Source: Cubamyces lactineus
Taxonomy: Eukaryota > Basidiomycota > Agaricomycetes > Polyporales > Polyporaceae
Assembly (NCBI GenBank): GCA_022376465.1
Contig: JACDTU010000003.1
Span: 1,426,001 to 1,490,000 of the forward strand
Direction of reading: 5' to 3'
DNA length: 64,000 bases
The notes beneath the pieces are model-generated. The model was not told the DNA's origin. It did not search any database and saw only the letters and a program-made list of their open reading frames with translations. Positions 11,420-23,383 of this stretch are shown here, one piece after another (position 1 is the stretch's first letter; the number at the start of each line of letters is the position of its first letter). The position numbers and the translations under genes are program-made.

Positions 11420-13431
11420 ATGCGATTCTCGAGTCTGCGGCCTTACGCAACTGCGTCGGTACAGCGTAGAACATCCGCGGGGCTTGTGCGTCACCATAGA
11501 GCCCTCGCGCGCGGCGGGGTAGCACGATCTGGGGTCGTGCAGAGATGCCGGTACAACTCCTCGCTCTCGCTGCAAAGGGACAAGCAGTACAGTGGTGGTA
11601 GAGAGCTGCACGTTAGAGATGCGCCTTTGCCAGGCTCGAGTCAAGCGTCGCAAGGTGCGCAATTCAGTCTATGGGCGCCCTTTCTCTCACACTCACATGG
11701 GAGCAGAGACGACATCACCTTTGCAGCAATACTACAGGCTAGTCGAGTCAGGGACACTTCGTAATGACGACCACCAAGAACGGATTATCAAGAAATTGCA
11801 GAGACTGCACAACGATCTTGTGCATTATGAGCCACCTAATATCTCCCATACGCCAGCTTCCAATTCTTTAGTGAGTGCCAGGGCTAGCATTTATAGCTCG
11901 CTTGCAGACTCATCGTTTATCCAGATATCCCGCTTGTTTACTCGTCAAATCGGAGCTTCCCCCGTTGTGCCTGTCGAGAATGCGCCCAAGGGGCTGTATC
12001 TCTACGGCGATGTCGGTACGGGGAAGACGATGCTCATGGACCTCTTCTACAATACACTACCCCCACATATCAAGCGCAAGCGGCGCGTACACTTCCACGC
12101 ATTCATGATCGACGTGCACAAGCGCGTGCACGCGATGAAGGCGAAGCTTGGGGCGCGTGGAGGTGACCCCATCGAGCCTGTTGCCCGGGACTTGGCTCAG
12201 GAGGCATATGTCCTATGCTTCGACGAGTTCCAGGTGCGGTGAGCGTCAGGATACTTGTCAGTATGCCATGAGCTGAACGGCGATGCTGCAGGTCACAGAC
12301 ATTGCCGATGCAATGGTGCTGCGACAGCTCTTTGAGAAGCTGATCCACTACGGTGTCGTTTGTGTGATAACCTCCAAGTAAGTATACAGTGCGGCCACAA
12401 AACATCGGGTACGAACTAACCCTCTCTTAGCCGTCATCCAGACGAATTGTACAAGAACGGCATACAGCGCCAAAGCTTCATTCCCTGCATCGAGCTCCTC
12501 AAGGAACGACTTGAAGTGACGGACCTCGACTCGGGCACAGGTCGGTCAGAGTCGCTACTCCCAAATTCCCAGTGCTTATACTTTCGCAGACTACCGCCGT
12601 ATACCCCGAACATTATCTCATGTCTACTACGATCCCATCACTCCCGAGAACAGAGCCGAGTTTGACAAGATCTTCAACGCCTTTACGTCGCACTCCGACC
12701 AACCGCTTGTTTGCAATCGCAAGTTGCACGTTTGGGGCCGCGAGATTCTCGTACCAGAGAGCACCGACTCGGTTGCCAAGTTCAATTTCCTGGACCTATG
12801 CGGCAAGCCCATGAGCGCGGCGGATTACATCGAGATCACGAAGAACTTTGGGACCATTTTCGTCACCGATGTTCCCAAGATGAGCCTCAGCCAGAAGGAT
12901 ATGGTTCGTTAACCTTGTTCCTGTTGTGACGTCTTAATTGACTGTCCGTATTAGGCGCGGAGATTCATCACATTCATCGATGGTGCGTTCTTGTCACTTT
13001 GCCGCCGGCACTTTATTGACATGGCTCGCGATCATAGCTTGCTACGAGAGCAAGGTGAGTTGTTTTTGCGTACCCTTCGCGAAGCGCGGAAGGCTCATTT
13101 CATCATATCTTCACACCCGCAGACCAAGCTATTTGTGCTGTCAGAAGCTCCGATTTACCAAATCTTCTCAGACGATCCAAACGCTAAGGGTAGCGAGATC
13201 TCTGACCACATGCGCAGTGTCATGGACGATCTGGTAGGCAATGTCAATCTCTACGGTTTTGCCAAACTAACCCATCATACGTGCACACACACATAGGGCC
13301 TCTCGAGCGACATCATCGGCACTAGCTCGATGTTCACCGGAGACGAAGAATTGTTCGCGTTCGCACGGTGTTGTTCCCGCCTCGTCCAGATGGGCAGCAA
13401 AGAGTGGGCGGAGACCGCGTGTGGCCGGTGA
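11420..13431 (+). CDS. AFG1: AFG1-like mitochondrial AAA+ ATPase (LACE1 family)
   Basis: Mitochondrial ATPase of the AFG1/LACE1 family, known for roles in turnover of mitochondrially encoded complex IV subunits and inner-membrane quality control. From ATG 11420 the first exon encodes an arginine-rich leader (MRFSSLRPYATASVQRRTSA), a likely targeting presequence. An intron ending at 11667 joins it to MGAETTSPLQQYYRLVES. Walker A is GDVGTGKT and Walker B is LCFDEFQ, followed by VTDIADAMVL and CVITSNRHPDELYKNGIQR, all AFG1 hallmarks. C-terminal exons give DYRRIP, VWGREILVPES, ARRFITFID-ACYESK, TKLFVLSEAPI and GLSSDIIGTSSMFTGDEE, ending at TGA 13429-13431. The length is close to the usual 450-500 residues. 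The first splice donor (11595 or 11598) is uncertain; the rest is clear. Confidence 0.93.
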
Positions 13432-13816
13432 CATCCGAACATCACCACCTACTGTCTCAATATCCCGCATATCTACGCATGCTGCATTATTGCTTTTGCC
13501 GTTGGCTGCGCGACCAGTCGCTTGCTACACATCAGACTTGTTTATCGTAATACACTGTACTATGACTATGGGCGTATCTCCCAACGCGGCTGCGGCTGAA
13601 CTTATCGGGGCGTGCCTGACATCATCTTGAACTCTAGCCCCCTGATATAAGAAGACGATAGATAGCGTTCGCCACATAAGCTCCCAGAACAGATATCGGC
13701 CTACCGCAGTTAGAGGCTGACGCGTACTCGCACTACCACGACTGGCAACTAGCGCCAACGTCCTCTCAGATCCGCTTGACATTTTTTCCGCTTTTGGGTG
13801 TGTATCCAAGTGTACG
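13432..13816. other. Intergenic
   Basis: Space between two plus-strand genes. No gene or repeat seen. Confidence 0.5.
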
Positions 13817-14712
13817 ATGGCGCTCACACGCTCGGCACCGTTCCGACCAGCGCTTCTTGTCGTTGACATGCAGGAAGACTTCTGCCCTCCCGTGAATACC
13901 AGCCCTCCCGCATACTCTCTCCATCGTTCGCATTGCTAACCACGATGCATTGTATCATATAGAACGGGTCGCTCTCCGTCCCGGGAGGGCGGGACATCAT
14001 CCCAGTCATTAACGAGCTCCTCCATCTCCCTTTCGTCCTCAAGATCGCAACGAAAGACCACCACCCGCAGGACCACGTCTCCTTCGCGTCCAACCACCCC
14101 GACGCGACACCCTTCGTCTCAACGTGCACGATCACAAACCCCGCGAACCCCGCCGAGACGTACGAGACGCGGCTCTGGCCAGACCACTGCGTCGTCGGCA
14201 CCCCGGGGAACGCGCTCGTCTCCAAGCTCGACGCGCGCGCTGTGGACGCCGTCGTGCTCAAGGGCACAAACCCGCGCGTGGAGATGTACTCGGCGTTCCG
14301 CTCGCCACTCCGCAACCCCCCGCTGCCGAGCGCGGTGAGCGAGCTCGAGGGGCGCTTACGCGCGGCCGGCGTCACAGACGTCTTCGTCGTCGGCCTCGCG
14401 GGCGATTATTGCGTCAAGTGCACCGCGCTCGACGCGGCGGAGCTCGGGTTCCGCACGTATGTCGTCGAGGACGGCGTGCGCTCCGTTGGTGGGGACACTG
14501 CGTGGGCCGAGACTGTGGCTGAGATCGAGAAGGCGGGCGTGAAGGTCGTGCGTGCGACTGGGGAAGAGGTTGAACGCGTGAGGGCTCGCGCAAAGTGGGC
14601 CTCGACGAGCGGATACACCGCGACTCTTGTGGCGGTTGGATGTGGGGTGCTCGCGGTGGGCGTCGGGTATTTACTGCCTCGCTTCCTCCGAATCTGGAGG
14701 ACGAGAGATTGA
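13817..14712 (+). CDS. PNC1: Nicotinamidase with C-terminal membrane anchor
   Basis: Isochorismatase-fold hydrolase converting nicotinamide to nicotinate in NAD+ salvage. Exons 13817-13891 and 13963-14712 give 274 residues. The catalytic triad is visible: D17 in LLVVDMQEDF, K125 in VVLKGTNP and C175 in VGLAGDYCVK. The zinc ligands match D57 and H59 (ATKDHHPQDHVSFASNHP) and H100 (LWPDHCVVGT). VEMYSAF and AAELGFRTYVVEDGVRS also match yeast Pnc1. Unlike the soluble yeast enzyme (about 216 residues) it has an extension ending in a hydrophobic run at about residues 244-263 (TLVAVGCGVLAVGVGYLLP) followed by a basic tail RFLRIWRTRD. This is the layout of a tail-anchored membrane protein. Exon 2 is unusually GC-rich. 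Enzyme identity is strong; membrane location is inferred. Confidence 0.93.
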
Positions 14713-15928
14713 GATGCGGATCTGTCATATTTCTTCAGGGCTGTTGTTGACATTTTATCCGGAATTTTACATCGTATACGCCGCTTACCGGATTCCGAGC
14801 AGTCGTCTTCCCAAGAAGAAAGATGCCGTGAGCACCAATGGGCATCAAATGCGTGGAGATAATCTGATACCTGTAAAATCACCCTTCCCCTCTGCACAGT
14901 CTGTTGGTCTCTTTTCGCAGTAGCCATTACTTTGCGCAAGTGCAGCGGTGGCCGGGACAATGGGAGTGTAGACATAAGGCAGCCAATCGTCCGCTCGAGG
15001 GACAGAGGAGCATGCGAAGGAGTAAAGGCTCGAACTTTGATGTCAATCGCCGTTCTTGGCAGGCTGCATTCAGCTTCCGCACGAACACTTTTGCACTTCC
15101 GCAGACTTCAGCCCACGACACTCGCTATATCGGCGAACAAATGCAACACTAGAAGATCTATAAGAGGCAAATACTCGACGCACCCTTCCGTCTTCGCCTT
15201 CATGTTGCGGCCAGACCGTTCACATCAGCCAAGCAACGCCCATAAGGCAAAATCCAAGAGAGTTCATAAGTAGCAGCATATAAAGAGAGCACAGCGAGCA
15301 GAGCGTAGGACAACGAGCAGAGCATACGAGCACAAACGCGAAGACAGACGATCGCACGGATCTCGCCGCTAGATCGCGCGGGCCTGCCGATTCCAATCAC
15401 CGTAGATCGTCCCACCACCCACCACGAGCCTCCCATGTTGCCCTCCTGGCCCTCTCCACCAGCCTTCACGTACCGCCGATTTCGCGCAGAACGCGGTGCG
15501 CGTATGCCTCGAGCATCCCGGCTGGCGAACCAGGATAGTCTAGGGCAGCGGAGTACCTCGCACCGTCGACCGTGCCGCTCGCTATCCAGCCAGAGAGTGA
15601 GCAACACGTCTAACACCTCCAGCGACAGACCGACGCTGCAGCGGCTACATCGACCGCCTCACACCTTGCTTGTCTTCGTGGTAGGAATCCTCATCGCATC
15701 GTCGACCTTCTGCGCTTGAAGTGTCTAGCTCCCTTGTCCTTCTCGCACAGTAGCGGCTCTTGCGCATCCGTCTTCCGTTCGACCGCCCGTCCGCTATCGT
15801 CGTCGCTGAGATCGTTGTTGCGCTCGCAGCACACGCCCATTTAGGGCCCCTCGCCCACCTACCCATCCACCCCCATGGCAAGGTGTGGTGGGGTCAGGGA
15901 GAGAGAGGGCGGCCCAAGGCACGGCACC
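14713..15928. other. Intergenic, convergent 3' ends; possible minor transcript
   Basis: Between the stop of the nicotinamidase gene and the terminal exon of the Tda3-like gene. A TATAAA sits at 15279-15284 (+) and an ATG ORF at 15435-15719 (+, 94 codons) ends in a hydrophobic stretch, but codon use is poor and no family is recognised. I do not call it a gene. Confidence 0.35.
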
Positions 15929-18133
15929 TCATTTCTCGTACACATAGTCGAAGTTGTCCAGCACGCCCTCCCTAGAGAAAGTACACGGATATCAAGCACG
16001 GTCCGAGGATACACCAAGCGGAGAAAACGGAGGAAAAGAGCATGGGGATAGGATGTTTGGATGGTAGTGATGAAGCATAGGCATGGGATGCGGAGAGATG
16101 GCTTAGCGGCAGCGGTTGATTGCAGGTAAGAAAGGCAAGGATAGGAGAGGGATGGCGAAGCCGCAAGAAGCGCGGGACCTCGCATGCCGCTGTGCTTGAG
16201 TGAGAAATAATAGTGTGTGCATGTGTGTGGCCGTCTCGACCCCCGCGAAAGATAGGTAGATGAGGCCCGCCGCTGGGGCAGATCCGATGATAAAAAGGAC
16301 TAGCGCGTAGCCCCCTCGTCAAAGAAAAAATATCTGGCCGCTCCACCCTCGTTCCTTGGCTTCTTCTTCCACGCCTCCAGCCACCGAGCCAGCCCGCCAT
16401 CGCCCCCGTCACGGATAGCCGACTGCGCCGTTAAGCCGAAGTCGGTAGGTAGGTAGGTGGAACAGGTAGGTGGTGTGGGTGAATGAGATGGGAGGGAGAC
16501 TCAAAGGGAAGATCTAAAACGGCATATACAAATCGTGGATCAATTCAGATCAAGTACTTACCACTTCATCAGCGCGCTCACGTCCGCGCTCGTCTCCCGC
16601 CCGAGCACCATCTCGCTCACGACCCGCCCCGTCCCCAGGCTGAGGGAGATGCCCCAGGGCCCATGGCCAGTCGCGACGTACACTCCGCCCGCGCCGTCGT
16701 GCCCGCCCGGCTTCGCCCCGTCCCCGAGGTCGGCCTCATGCAGGCGCGTGATGATGGGCCGCCCCGTCACGCTCACCGGCCGGAAGCACAGGCCCTCCGT
16801 GCGCAGGTCGATGTCCTCGCCGCACAGCGCACGCCCGACAGCGAGCAGCCGGTCGATCTCGCTCGGATCGAGCGTCGCGTCCGTCGGGAGCTCCGGGAGC
16901 TGCGTCGACACTGGGTTCAGCCCGCCAAGCCACACGTCGCCATTCGCGCGTGAGAAGATCTCGGGGGCGAACCCCCCTGCGTTCGTGAAGATCGCGTGGC
17001 ACACGCTCGACTGCAGGACGGAGTTCGAGGTTGTGGCCGTGGCCGCGTCTGGGCCAGAAGACGCCACACTGTGCTGCTTAGGCGCTCTGAGCGCTTCGCG
17101 GTTGGCGGGAAGACGGACAGGCGGCCAATGCCTGGACTTGAAAGTGACAGAGTACCCAGCGAGGTGCGTGATACGCGGGATTCTGTTCGCGTTCGGGAAG
17201 AGCGTCGTGTATACCTGTGGCGTCCAGCATCCCGCCGCGATCACGATGCTGTCGCAGGGAATGTCGACGGTGCGCGCGCGCCCGTCGGACGTTCGCGCGA
17301 GCGGACCGAGGTACTCGACGCGGATCCGCGTCACTGCGGCCGGGTCGTCCTCGTCGCGCCAGACCTTGGTTGCGCGAGCAGGCTGGTGCAGCGTCACCCC
17401 TGCCGCAAGGCACTGCTCGAGCAGAAACTCGCACAACCGACGCGGAAGTCTAGACGACCATGGGGACTCTGAGCCCCGGATGAAGAGAGAAGACGCGGAA
17501 GAGGACGTACACTTGTGCAGTGGACTTTCTGTCCGAGATCACCTGCAACGCCTCGGGCCTCGCTCGCAACCAGTGTGGCAGGTCATCTCCGTCGTGGGCA
17601 CTGGCGCCCTCGGACTGGGCCTTCTCGACGACATCGCCTTCTACGACGGTTGCGCGGCTCACGTTGTTCAAGAGCCAATCTAGTCCGCCCTTGCCCTGGC
17701 TACCATTGCGACCGGACACGGGGATCTGCTCGTCTACGCTTTGGCCATCGATGCTTGCGCGCTCAGGCTCACCTCCTTCGCCGCCCGCAGAGGTGTCAGA
17801 AATGTGAATAGGATCGTCTGCAGAGGTGGCAGAGAGGGCGTCGTCGTGATCGAGGGAGTAGGAGATGCTCTCGGAGAAGCCCCATCGCGCGCGGCCGTTG
17901 TGCTTGTCCGCGAGCGCTCGATGGAGGTCGAAAGAGAGATTGCCGAGGGGCGCGATGGCGGGTGCGAACCAGTCCTTGGCCACGAAGCCAGCGGCTTTGC
18001 CAGAGGCGGAGGAGAAGAGCTCCGGCGCGGGCTCGACGAGATGGATTCTGTGTTCTGGCGGGGCTAGGAGGGTGAGAGAATGGGCGGTAGAGAGGCCGAT
18101 GATGCCTGCGCCGAGGATAACTGTGGTAGGCAT
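15929..18133 (-). CDS. TDA3: Tda3-like FAD-dependent oxidoreductase (DAO fold)
   Basis: FAD/NAD(P)-binding oxidoreductase of the D-amino-acid-oxidase type, most like yeast Tda3, a protein linked to endosome-Golgi traffic whose reaction is unknown. ATG 18133 starts MPTTVILGAGIIGLSTAHSL with the dinucleotide motif GxGxxG. Exon 1 (17511-18133) includes SASGKAAGFVAKDWF and an acidic/Gly-rich insert. Exon 2 (16562-17449) holds IVIAAGCWTPQ, CHAIFTNAGGFAPEIFSR, WLGGLNPVS and YVATGHGPWGISLSLGTG (C-terminal FAD contact). Exon 2 runs into a canonical donor GTAAGT that also contains an in-frame TAA. Splicing to an acceptor at 15972 adds 14 codons (WEGVLDNFDYVYEK and stop), giving 517 residues. Without that 590-nt intron the protein ends at 504 residues (stop 16558-16560). 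The long terminal exon model is inferred. Confidence 0.85.
15972..16561 (-). other. Putative 590-nt terminal intron of the Tda3-like gene
   Basis: The donor GTAAGT at 16561 and an acceptor with tract TTTCTCTAG at 15972 are in matching phase (TG|G). The stretch includes a TACC/GGTA-type short tandem repeat near 16440-16475 and pyrimidine-rich DNA on the minus strand. No independent gene was recognised inside. Confidence 0.5.
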
Positions 18134-18678
18134 GAGCGTGTATGATGCCGTCTGCAGTCAGAACGCAGAGCTGGAGAAGAGGTGGCGGGAGGAGAGAGAG
18201 GGAGGATGGAGAGCGGAAGAAGACGGTAGCGGAGGCGTGATGCTCACGGAAGCCAGCGCGCGGGGATTGTGGGCTGGCAGAGGCATGCCGACGTTGGCGA
18301 CATGGAGGAGAGAATACTAGCACTGTAGTTACTGCAGCTAGTCTCTCACTCTCTCGCCAATCTTCCTCTACCACAATGACCTCACTCCCGGCGTCTATCC
18401 CGGCCCTTCCATACTCCTCCCTTCCTCCCCATTGGCCGCTGCCCAGGTACTCTCCTCCGGCATTCACTCGTCCAGCCCAGGAACAGCGCGTATACTACTC
18501 TACAGCCATCTTCACCCGCCTTGATGACCATCGACAGCACCAGACCCCCCAAGAACACACCCATGATAGTTGCGCTTTGTCCGTCAAGAATACATGCTGT
18601 TGTTACACCCTTAGTTCTTCGTGACCTCTGCTGCTCGTGTCCTGTTCCCCATCACTTGTCGGCCCTCTCGCCACGCGC
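18134..18678. other. Intergenic, Tda3-like promoter
   Basis: Upstream of the Tda3-like gene and downstream of the SBDS-like gene, both on the minus strand. CT-rich; no gene seen. Confidence 0.5.
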
Positions 18679-19348
18679 TCAGGGGATGCCGCTCGTCGAG
18701 CTCTTGCCCTTCGTGTCGACTGCGAAGCTGCCCTTCGCCAGATTCGCCAAGCCCTCTCCTGTCCGTATGCCCTTCCCCGACTCCTCCTTGCCCTTCTGCA
18801 GGATCTGCGTGATCACGTCCACGTCCTTGTGCGACCCAAAGACATTGTCTAGCTGCTGGTTCGATGGCTTCCCTAGCAGACCTTGCGCCCCCTGGTTCGA
18901 CCAGAGCACCTGGAAAGCTGATCGATCACCCTGGAGTCAGTACTGATCCCCTTCGGCGCGCGAACCCGCGATGGCGGGCACACGATCTGATAGGCGGACA
19001 CTCACAGTCGACGACTTCCGTCAATGGGATAGAGCTAAAACGTCCGAGGATACGTTGTCAGCCATGTGTTCTCATGCATCCCAGGATGAAGATGTATTAC
19101 GTGTCTAGGAGGCGACATCGTCAGCACCACGTTCTTATTCACTGTAGCGAGCGATGTGTACGTACCTCCCTCTTTCCACCTCTTGTACTGCGTATGATGC
19201 GCGACGAATGACGCGTCGGTGAGCCACACGTTCTGATCTCGCCGATGGGCTGTATCGGACATACCTCTGCAGGGTTAACAATCACGATGAAGTCCTCCGT
19301 GGACTCTGGCGAGGGCTTGTAGACGACCTTGGTGAGCTCGCGGACCAT
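18679..19348 (-). CDS. RTC3: SBDS/Rtc3-like small protein
   Basis: Small protein of the SBDS N-terminal (FYSH-like) family, related to yeast Rtc3/YHR087W, which is implicated in RNA metabolism. ATG 19348 gives MVRELTKVVYKPSPESTEDF then IVIVNPAE. Short exons follow: YKRWKEG (near 19190), SIPLTEVVDS (near 19020), then FQVLWSNQGAQGLLGKPSNQ, QLDNVFGSHKDVDVITQIL and a Gly/Lys-rich tail ending KSSTSGIP at TGA 18679-18681. The total is about 110-120 residues, normal for the family. Four or five short introns are inferred; the exon between YKRWKEG and SIPLTEVV is not certain. It lacks the longer domains of full SBDS/Sdo1. Confidence 0.85.
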
Positions 19349-19792
19349 GTTGAGTAGTGAATATGTGACGCGATGCGATACGATGGAGTGAGATGAGTTG
19401 AGATGAAGGCGGTCGAGAATGCGAATGGATGCGGTTGTCAGACTCTGCGTGTGCCGGACACTGGCCCCGTGCGAGGACGAGTATATGAGGGCACGCGGGA
19501 GGAGTGACGTCATGCGCACTACACCGCTCTCGCCGCTCGCGTGACATCATCCAGGCCAATCTCGCAAGCTCTCCCACCCTCTCGCCTACGCCTCCTCTGT
19601 ACCGGCGCTCTCGCCATCGATGACTGTCGCTGACTCCCCGAGGGCCATCGGCCGCTGTAGACGTCGAGAGGTGCTGACTTCATCGTACCCCCGGAGCTCG
19701 CTATCGCTCCAGATCGTTCCCGGCGAGTTACGTCTCTACGCCGCTCACACGCGTACCACAGCTGCAGACGCGGAATCCCATACCGCTACGTA
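19349..19792. other. Intergenic
   Basis: Between the start of the SBDS-like gene and the 3' end of MLH3. No gene seen. Confidence 0.5.
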
Positions 19793-22700
19793 CTACGTCT
19801 CGCGACGTTTCATGAACGCACCCCAATCCACCTCCGGTGGGTGGACTCCCGCCACGGCGTTCTCGTCACTTCCCGTATCCACCAAGGGCACAAGAGAAGG
19901 TCTACGAACGTCAGTCAACGCTGAGCTCCGAACGAGAACCTTCATTCTGTATGCTCACCTCCCGTGCGCGCATTGAAACGGTAACGCCGTCTCGGAGAGC
20001 TCATCCAGAAGCCTCTTGCATTGTTCCAGAGTGAGCGTGTCGTTGAACATGATTGCACCTGCCAAAGAATCGAATGAGCGCGAGAGAGTAGGACGAGGAA
20101 AGTCGGAGAAGGTACCCCGACAAGCTTTCGAATTGACGAGATCGACGAGCTGGCGAGGGCAGTATCGCAGTGCTTTCTGCCACCCATGCTTAGGAGACCC
20201 GCCGGATGCTTGCGAGAGGCTGTTGGGAATAGACAACCCTTCTAAACCATCGCTCTCGAGCTTGGCTAGGTAGCCCTTAATAAGATCGCGCAGCTCATCG
20301 CCAGCAAGCAGCTGAGTGAATGCAACAGTCAGATTGTGTTTGAAGCAGCATGGGTGACGAGCGACACACCTTGTCAGCAACGACCTCCGGAACGGCTTCA
20401 ACAGCGACCTGTGAGTAGGGCGCCCCATCGTTGGTCTCCTCTGAGAGTGCTGCAATCTCCTGTTGCTCTGCGGAGGGAGGGGCGAATACTACTCCCCACC
20501 GCGCGAACGCCAAGCGAACCTCTCGCGACCGCACGACCATCCTTGCTTCGTGCTTCGTCAGCAGCACATTCACCGGAGGTACCACGGCCCTGGCCTGTAC
20601 GCCCACAATCTCGTTCTCGTCCTCGTTCTCGCCCCCCACGCCCCGTCCTCCACCTCTACCCAAGTCCCCGAGCGGCAGGTTCGCGGCAGGCTCGCTACCG
20701 CAGCAGTCCGTACCACACGCCGTAAGGAAGCCCTCGCAAAGCGACCGCAGGAAGCGCTCGACGCGCACACGCTCGTCCGCGGCGTGCTGATCGATCAGTA
20801 CGAGCGCACCCTGCTCTCGCCCACACGCACCCTCAGACCACCCCGTGCCGGCACGCGCGTCTGCGTCCACATCCGTATCTGAATCTCCGTCTCCGTCGCG
20901 TTCTCTGCCTCCGTCTGCGGAGGTGGGCGTCTGCTTCCTGGGCGGCGATGAGGCGTGGATAACGCACGCGACGAACTTCCGGTCGACCTGCCCGAGCACG
21001 CGCGCCGTGCGCAGGTCTGCGCTGGTAAAGCGGCCGATCTGGGGGGCATCCCAGCACGGGTCGGCTCGCTGGGAAGACGCGCCCCGGGGAGGCCCGCGGT
21101 CGCACGCGTGCGCGCGGAGAGCGAGGTGGTCGAAGGTGCTGGGAAGCGCGTGGATCCTTTGCTCCGTCAGCCTGTAGGCGTCGTTCGCCCTGAGCGCCTC
21201 GGCTATCCATCGAGGGGCGTTTGTGGGCGCAGACGACGAAGTTAGCGTTCCTAGCGTCATCCGGCCGCGCGCTGCGGGCCTCCTTGGGTCGTTCTCTCCC
21301 GGGTGTATTGGAGGCATGGATTGCGGGTAGGAATTACCAGTGCGCGCGTCTATAATGAACCTCTCCCCGGTCGCAGGATCCGTCCATAGAATGTCAGGGG
21401 TGGCCTCGCCCGATACGCCAACTTCAATGGCGACCTCTCGAATACTCGGTAGGGGTACTGGTGCCGTACTTGCAGAGACTACCACACCTGTTGTCCGCAG
21501 CGGGTCGCAAGAATTTCCAGTTGGCGATAGCTTCCGTCGCTTGCGAGGCGACGGACCCCCTCGATCCGCGACTTGCATTCGTCCAGAGGGAATGTTCAGG
21601 AACCCGTGCTTGACCAGAATGTTCTGTACGACAGAACCCAGAAATGCCCTCGCAGAATCCGAATTCTGGTCAATGTATTCAGCATTCGAGAAGTGACGCT
21701 GCCGTAGGAGGATGTACGTACCTGCAAGTGAACGGCTGCTTTTGCGGGTTCCACGCAGTTGTCGACGAATCGGGGAGGTATGCTTAGATTCAAGACGTAG
21801 ACGGGCTTCTTCTCTGTCTTCCGAGGAGACCGACGGAGTGCTATACGTCGCATCTTCAATGTATGGGTTGTAATGGGGGTCACTAGAAGAGTCACCTACC
21901 TGACTTGGACACAGTTGTCTTTCCAAGTTCGTCGTACGCCTGTGATAAAGGTGACAAAGTCGCAGATGAAGCGGAATAGGTAGATCGGAACGCATACATT
22001 CTTGCCAAAAGAGCTGCGCGCAAATAGAGCTTCGATGTCCCGGTGAAAGTCGCATGTGGAAAGCGGATGCTTGTTGATATCTTCACGGAAGTGAGTCGGA
22101 CGGTCATGCAGAGTAGGCTTTGTAGACGTACAAAGGAATTGGTAGGCCTATGTGGAGCAGAAATGAGGCCTTGCGAATCATATGAGGTCCGAAACTACGC
22201 ACCTTTGAATATGCACCTTGCAGGGAGATGAAGCCTTCTATGCGCATGTCACCGCGGTTCTCGTTTATCTCTTCTATGTACTAAGAGAGTTTAGATATAT
22301 AGCGCAGGTGGCACGTCATCTGCCTGTAAATCACGTACATCGGCTGTTGCTCTCCCATAGATATGCCGGAACGTTGCCAGGGTCGAGGATGTCTTGTGTC
22401 CAATACGTCAGAAGGCTCACTGAGCGTTCACAGAGGACCCTGAAGACGAACCTTGGGAGCCGTTAATACGCGCATCTTTGAGCGCGCGTGGATGCCTTCC
22501 TTCGATTTGTGGGTGCTCTCGACTGTGAAAGACACGCCTGGAAAGACGAGTGCGAATGATTCGACTTCTCTTTTAACAAGGTCGACGGTCCGGGTGGGGT
22601 TTGGATGGGAGCGCCTTCGTATCGGAAGCTAGACAGTAAGGTTCAGTTTCGTCCACATACAGTAACTCGTTTGAACGCGCATATACGGACATTGTAGAAG

Positions 22701-23383
22701 GCATCTCGCACGGAAACAACTGTTCCAGGAGATTCCTTCCGCCAGCGCAGCGCCGGCCCAGTGTACAAGGTTTCACCGCCCTAAAAGTATTGAATATCAA
22801 GAAGTTGTGGACCCAAATGCGGTACAATGTTGTGAACCAAAGGCAAACCTTGAGAATGATTGACCAGCTTTCACGCGAATGCTTAGTGCGCGAAGAGATC
22901 TCGAGACATGATACATCCGCTGCCGAAGCGATTGCTAATATGTAGATTTCAACGTTGAGTTTCTGAATGCTTGAACACCTCGTATACAATCACCTTCGCC
23001 CCGGAAGCCGAACGTAGTGACCTCGGCAAGCGATGCAGGTGTATAAGCTTTCGAAGTGCCTGGGCGCAAATACAATCAGCTCGACGTGTGCTCTATCAGA
23101 ATTCTTCACGGAGAGTTTGATACACACCATACCGACCACCTCCAGGCCCATGAGCGAGCACTGCTAGTCCTTCCTTAGATATGCCAGTACCGTCGTCGCG
23201 GACCCAGCATTCCCATTCCTCCGCATCTATAGAGACTTCTATGTTACGCGCACCTGCGTCAATGGCGTTCTGTACAAGCTCAGACACCAGCTGCGGCAGA
23301 GAAGTCAGAATTTGTGTCGACCTAAGCCTGGACTGTGTAGATGACGGCAGAGAACTCAGGGCAGACGGCTTCACAGTGTCCAT
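19793..23383 (-). CDS. MLH3: DNA mismatch repair / meiotic recombination protein MLH3
   Basis: MutL homologue that pairs with Mlh1 to form the endonuclease used in meiotic crossover resolution and part of mismatch repair. ATG 23383 opens MDTVKPSALSSLPSSTQSRL. GHKL ATPase motifs follow: ELVQNAIDAGA (motif I), DDGTGISKEGL (II) and TSKAYTPA...FGFRGEA (III) across introns. Later exons give SPGTVVSVRDAFYNVR, TLATFRHIYGRATAD, NKHPLSTCDFHRDIEALF and KKPVYVLNLSIPP with VEPAKAAVHL. The C-terminal endonuclease motifs are intact: DQHAADERVRVE, ACRGAIMFND and FQCAHGRP, with the last exon ending at TAG 19793-19795. Roughly 850-900 residues, with a disordered middle. About ten short introns were placed by eye. 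Distinguished from PMS1 by the Mlh3-type C-terminal motifs. Confidence 0.92.

Noticed and set aside
9620..14712. Biosynthetic or catabolic gene cluster
   Set aside because: GH53, AFG1-like and nicotinamidase have no shared pathway; no transporter or regulator links them.
16535..17683. 382-codon plus-strand open frame
   Set aside because: Exact antisense shadow of the GC-rich Tda3-like exon 2, which carries clear FAD-oxidoreductase motifs.
20295..22055. 586-codon minus-strand frame as a separate gene
   Set aside because: It is the middle and C-terminal exon of MLH3 plus upstream intron sequence read through.
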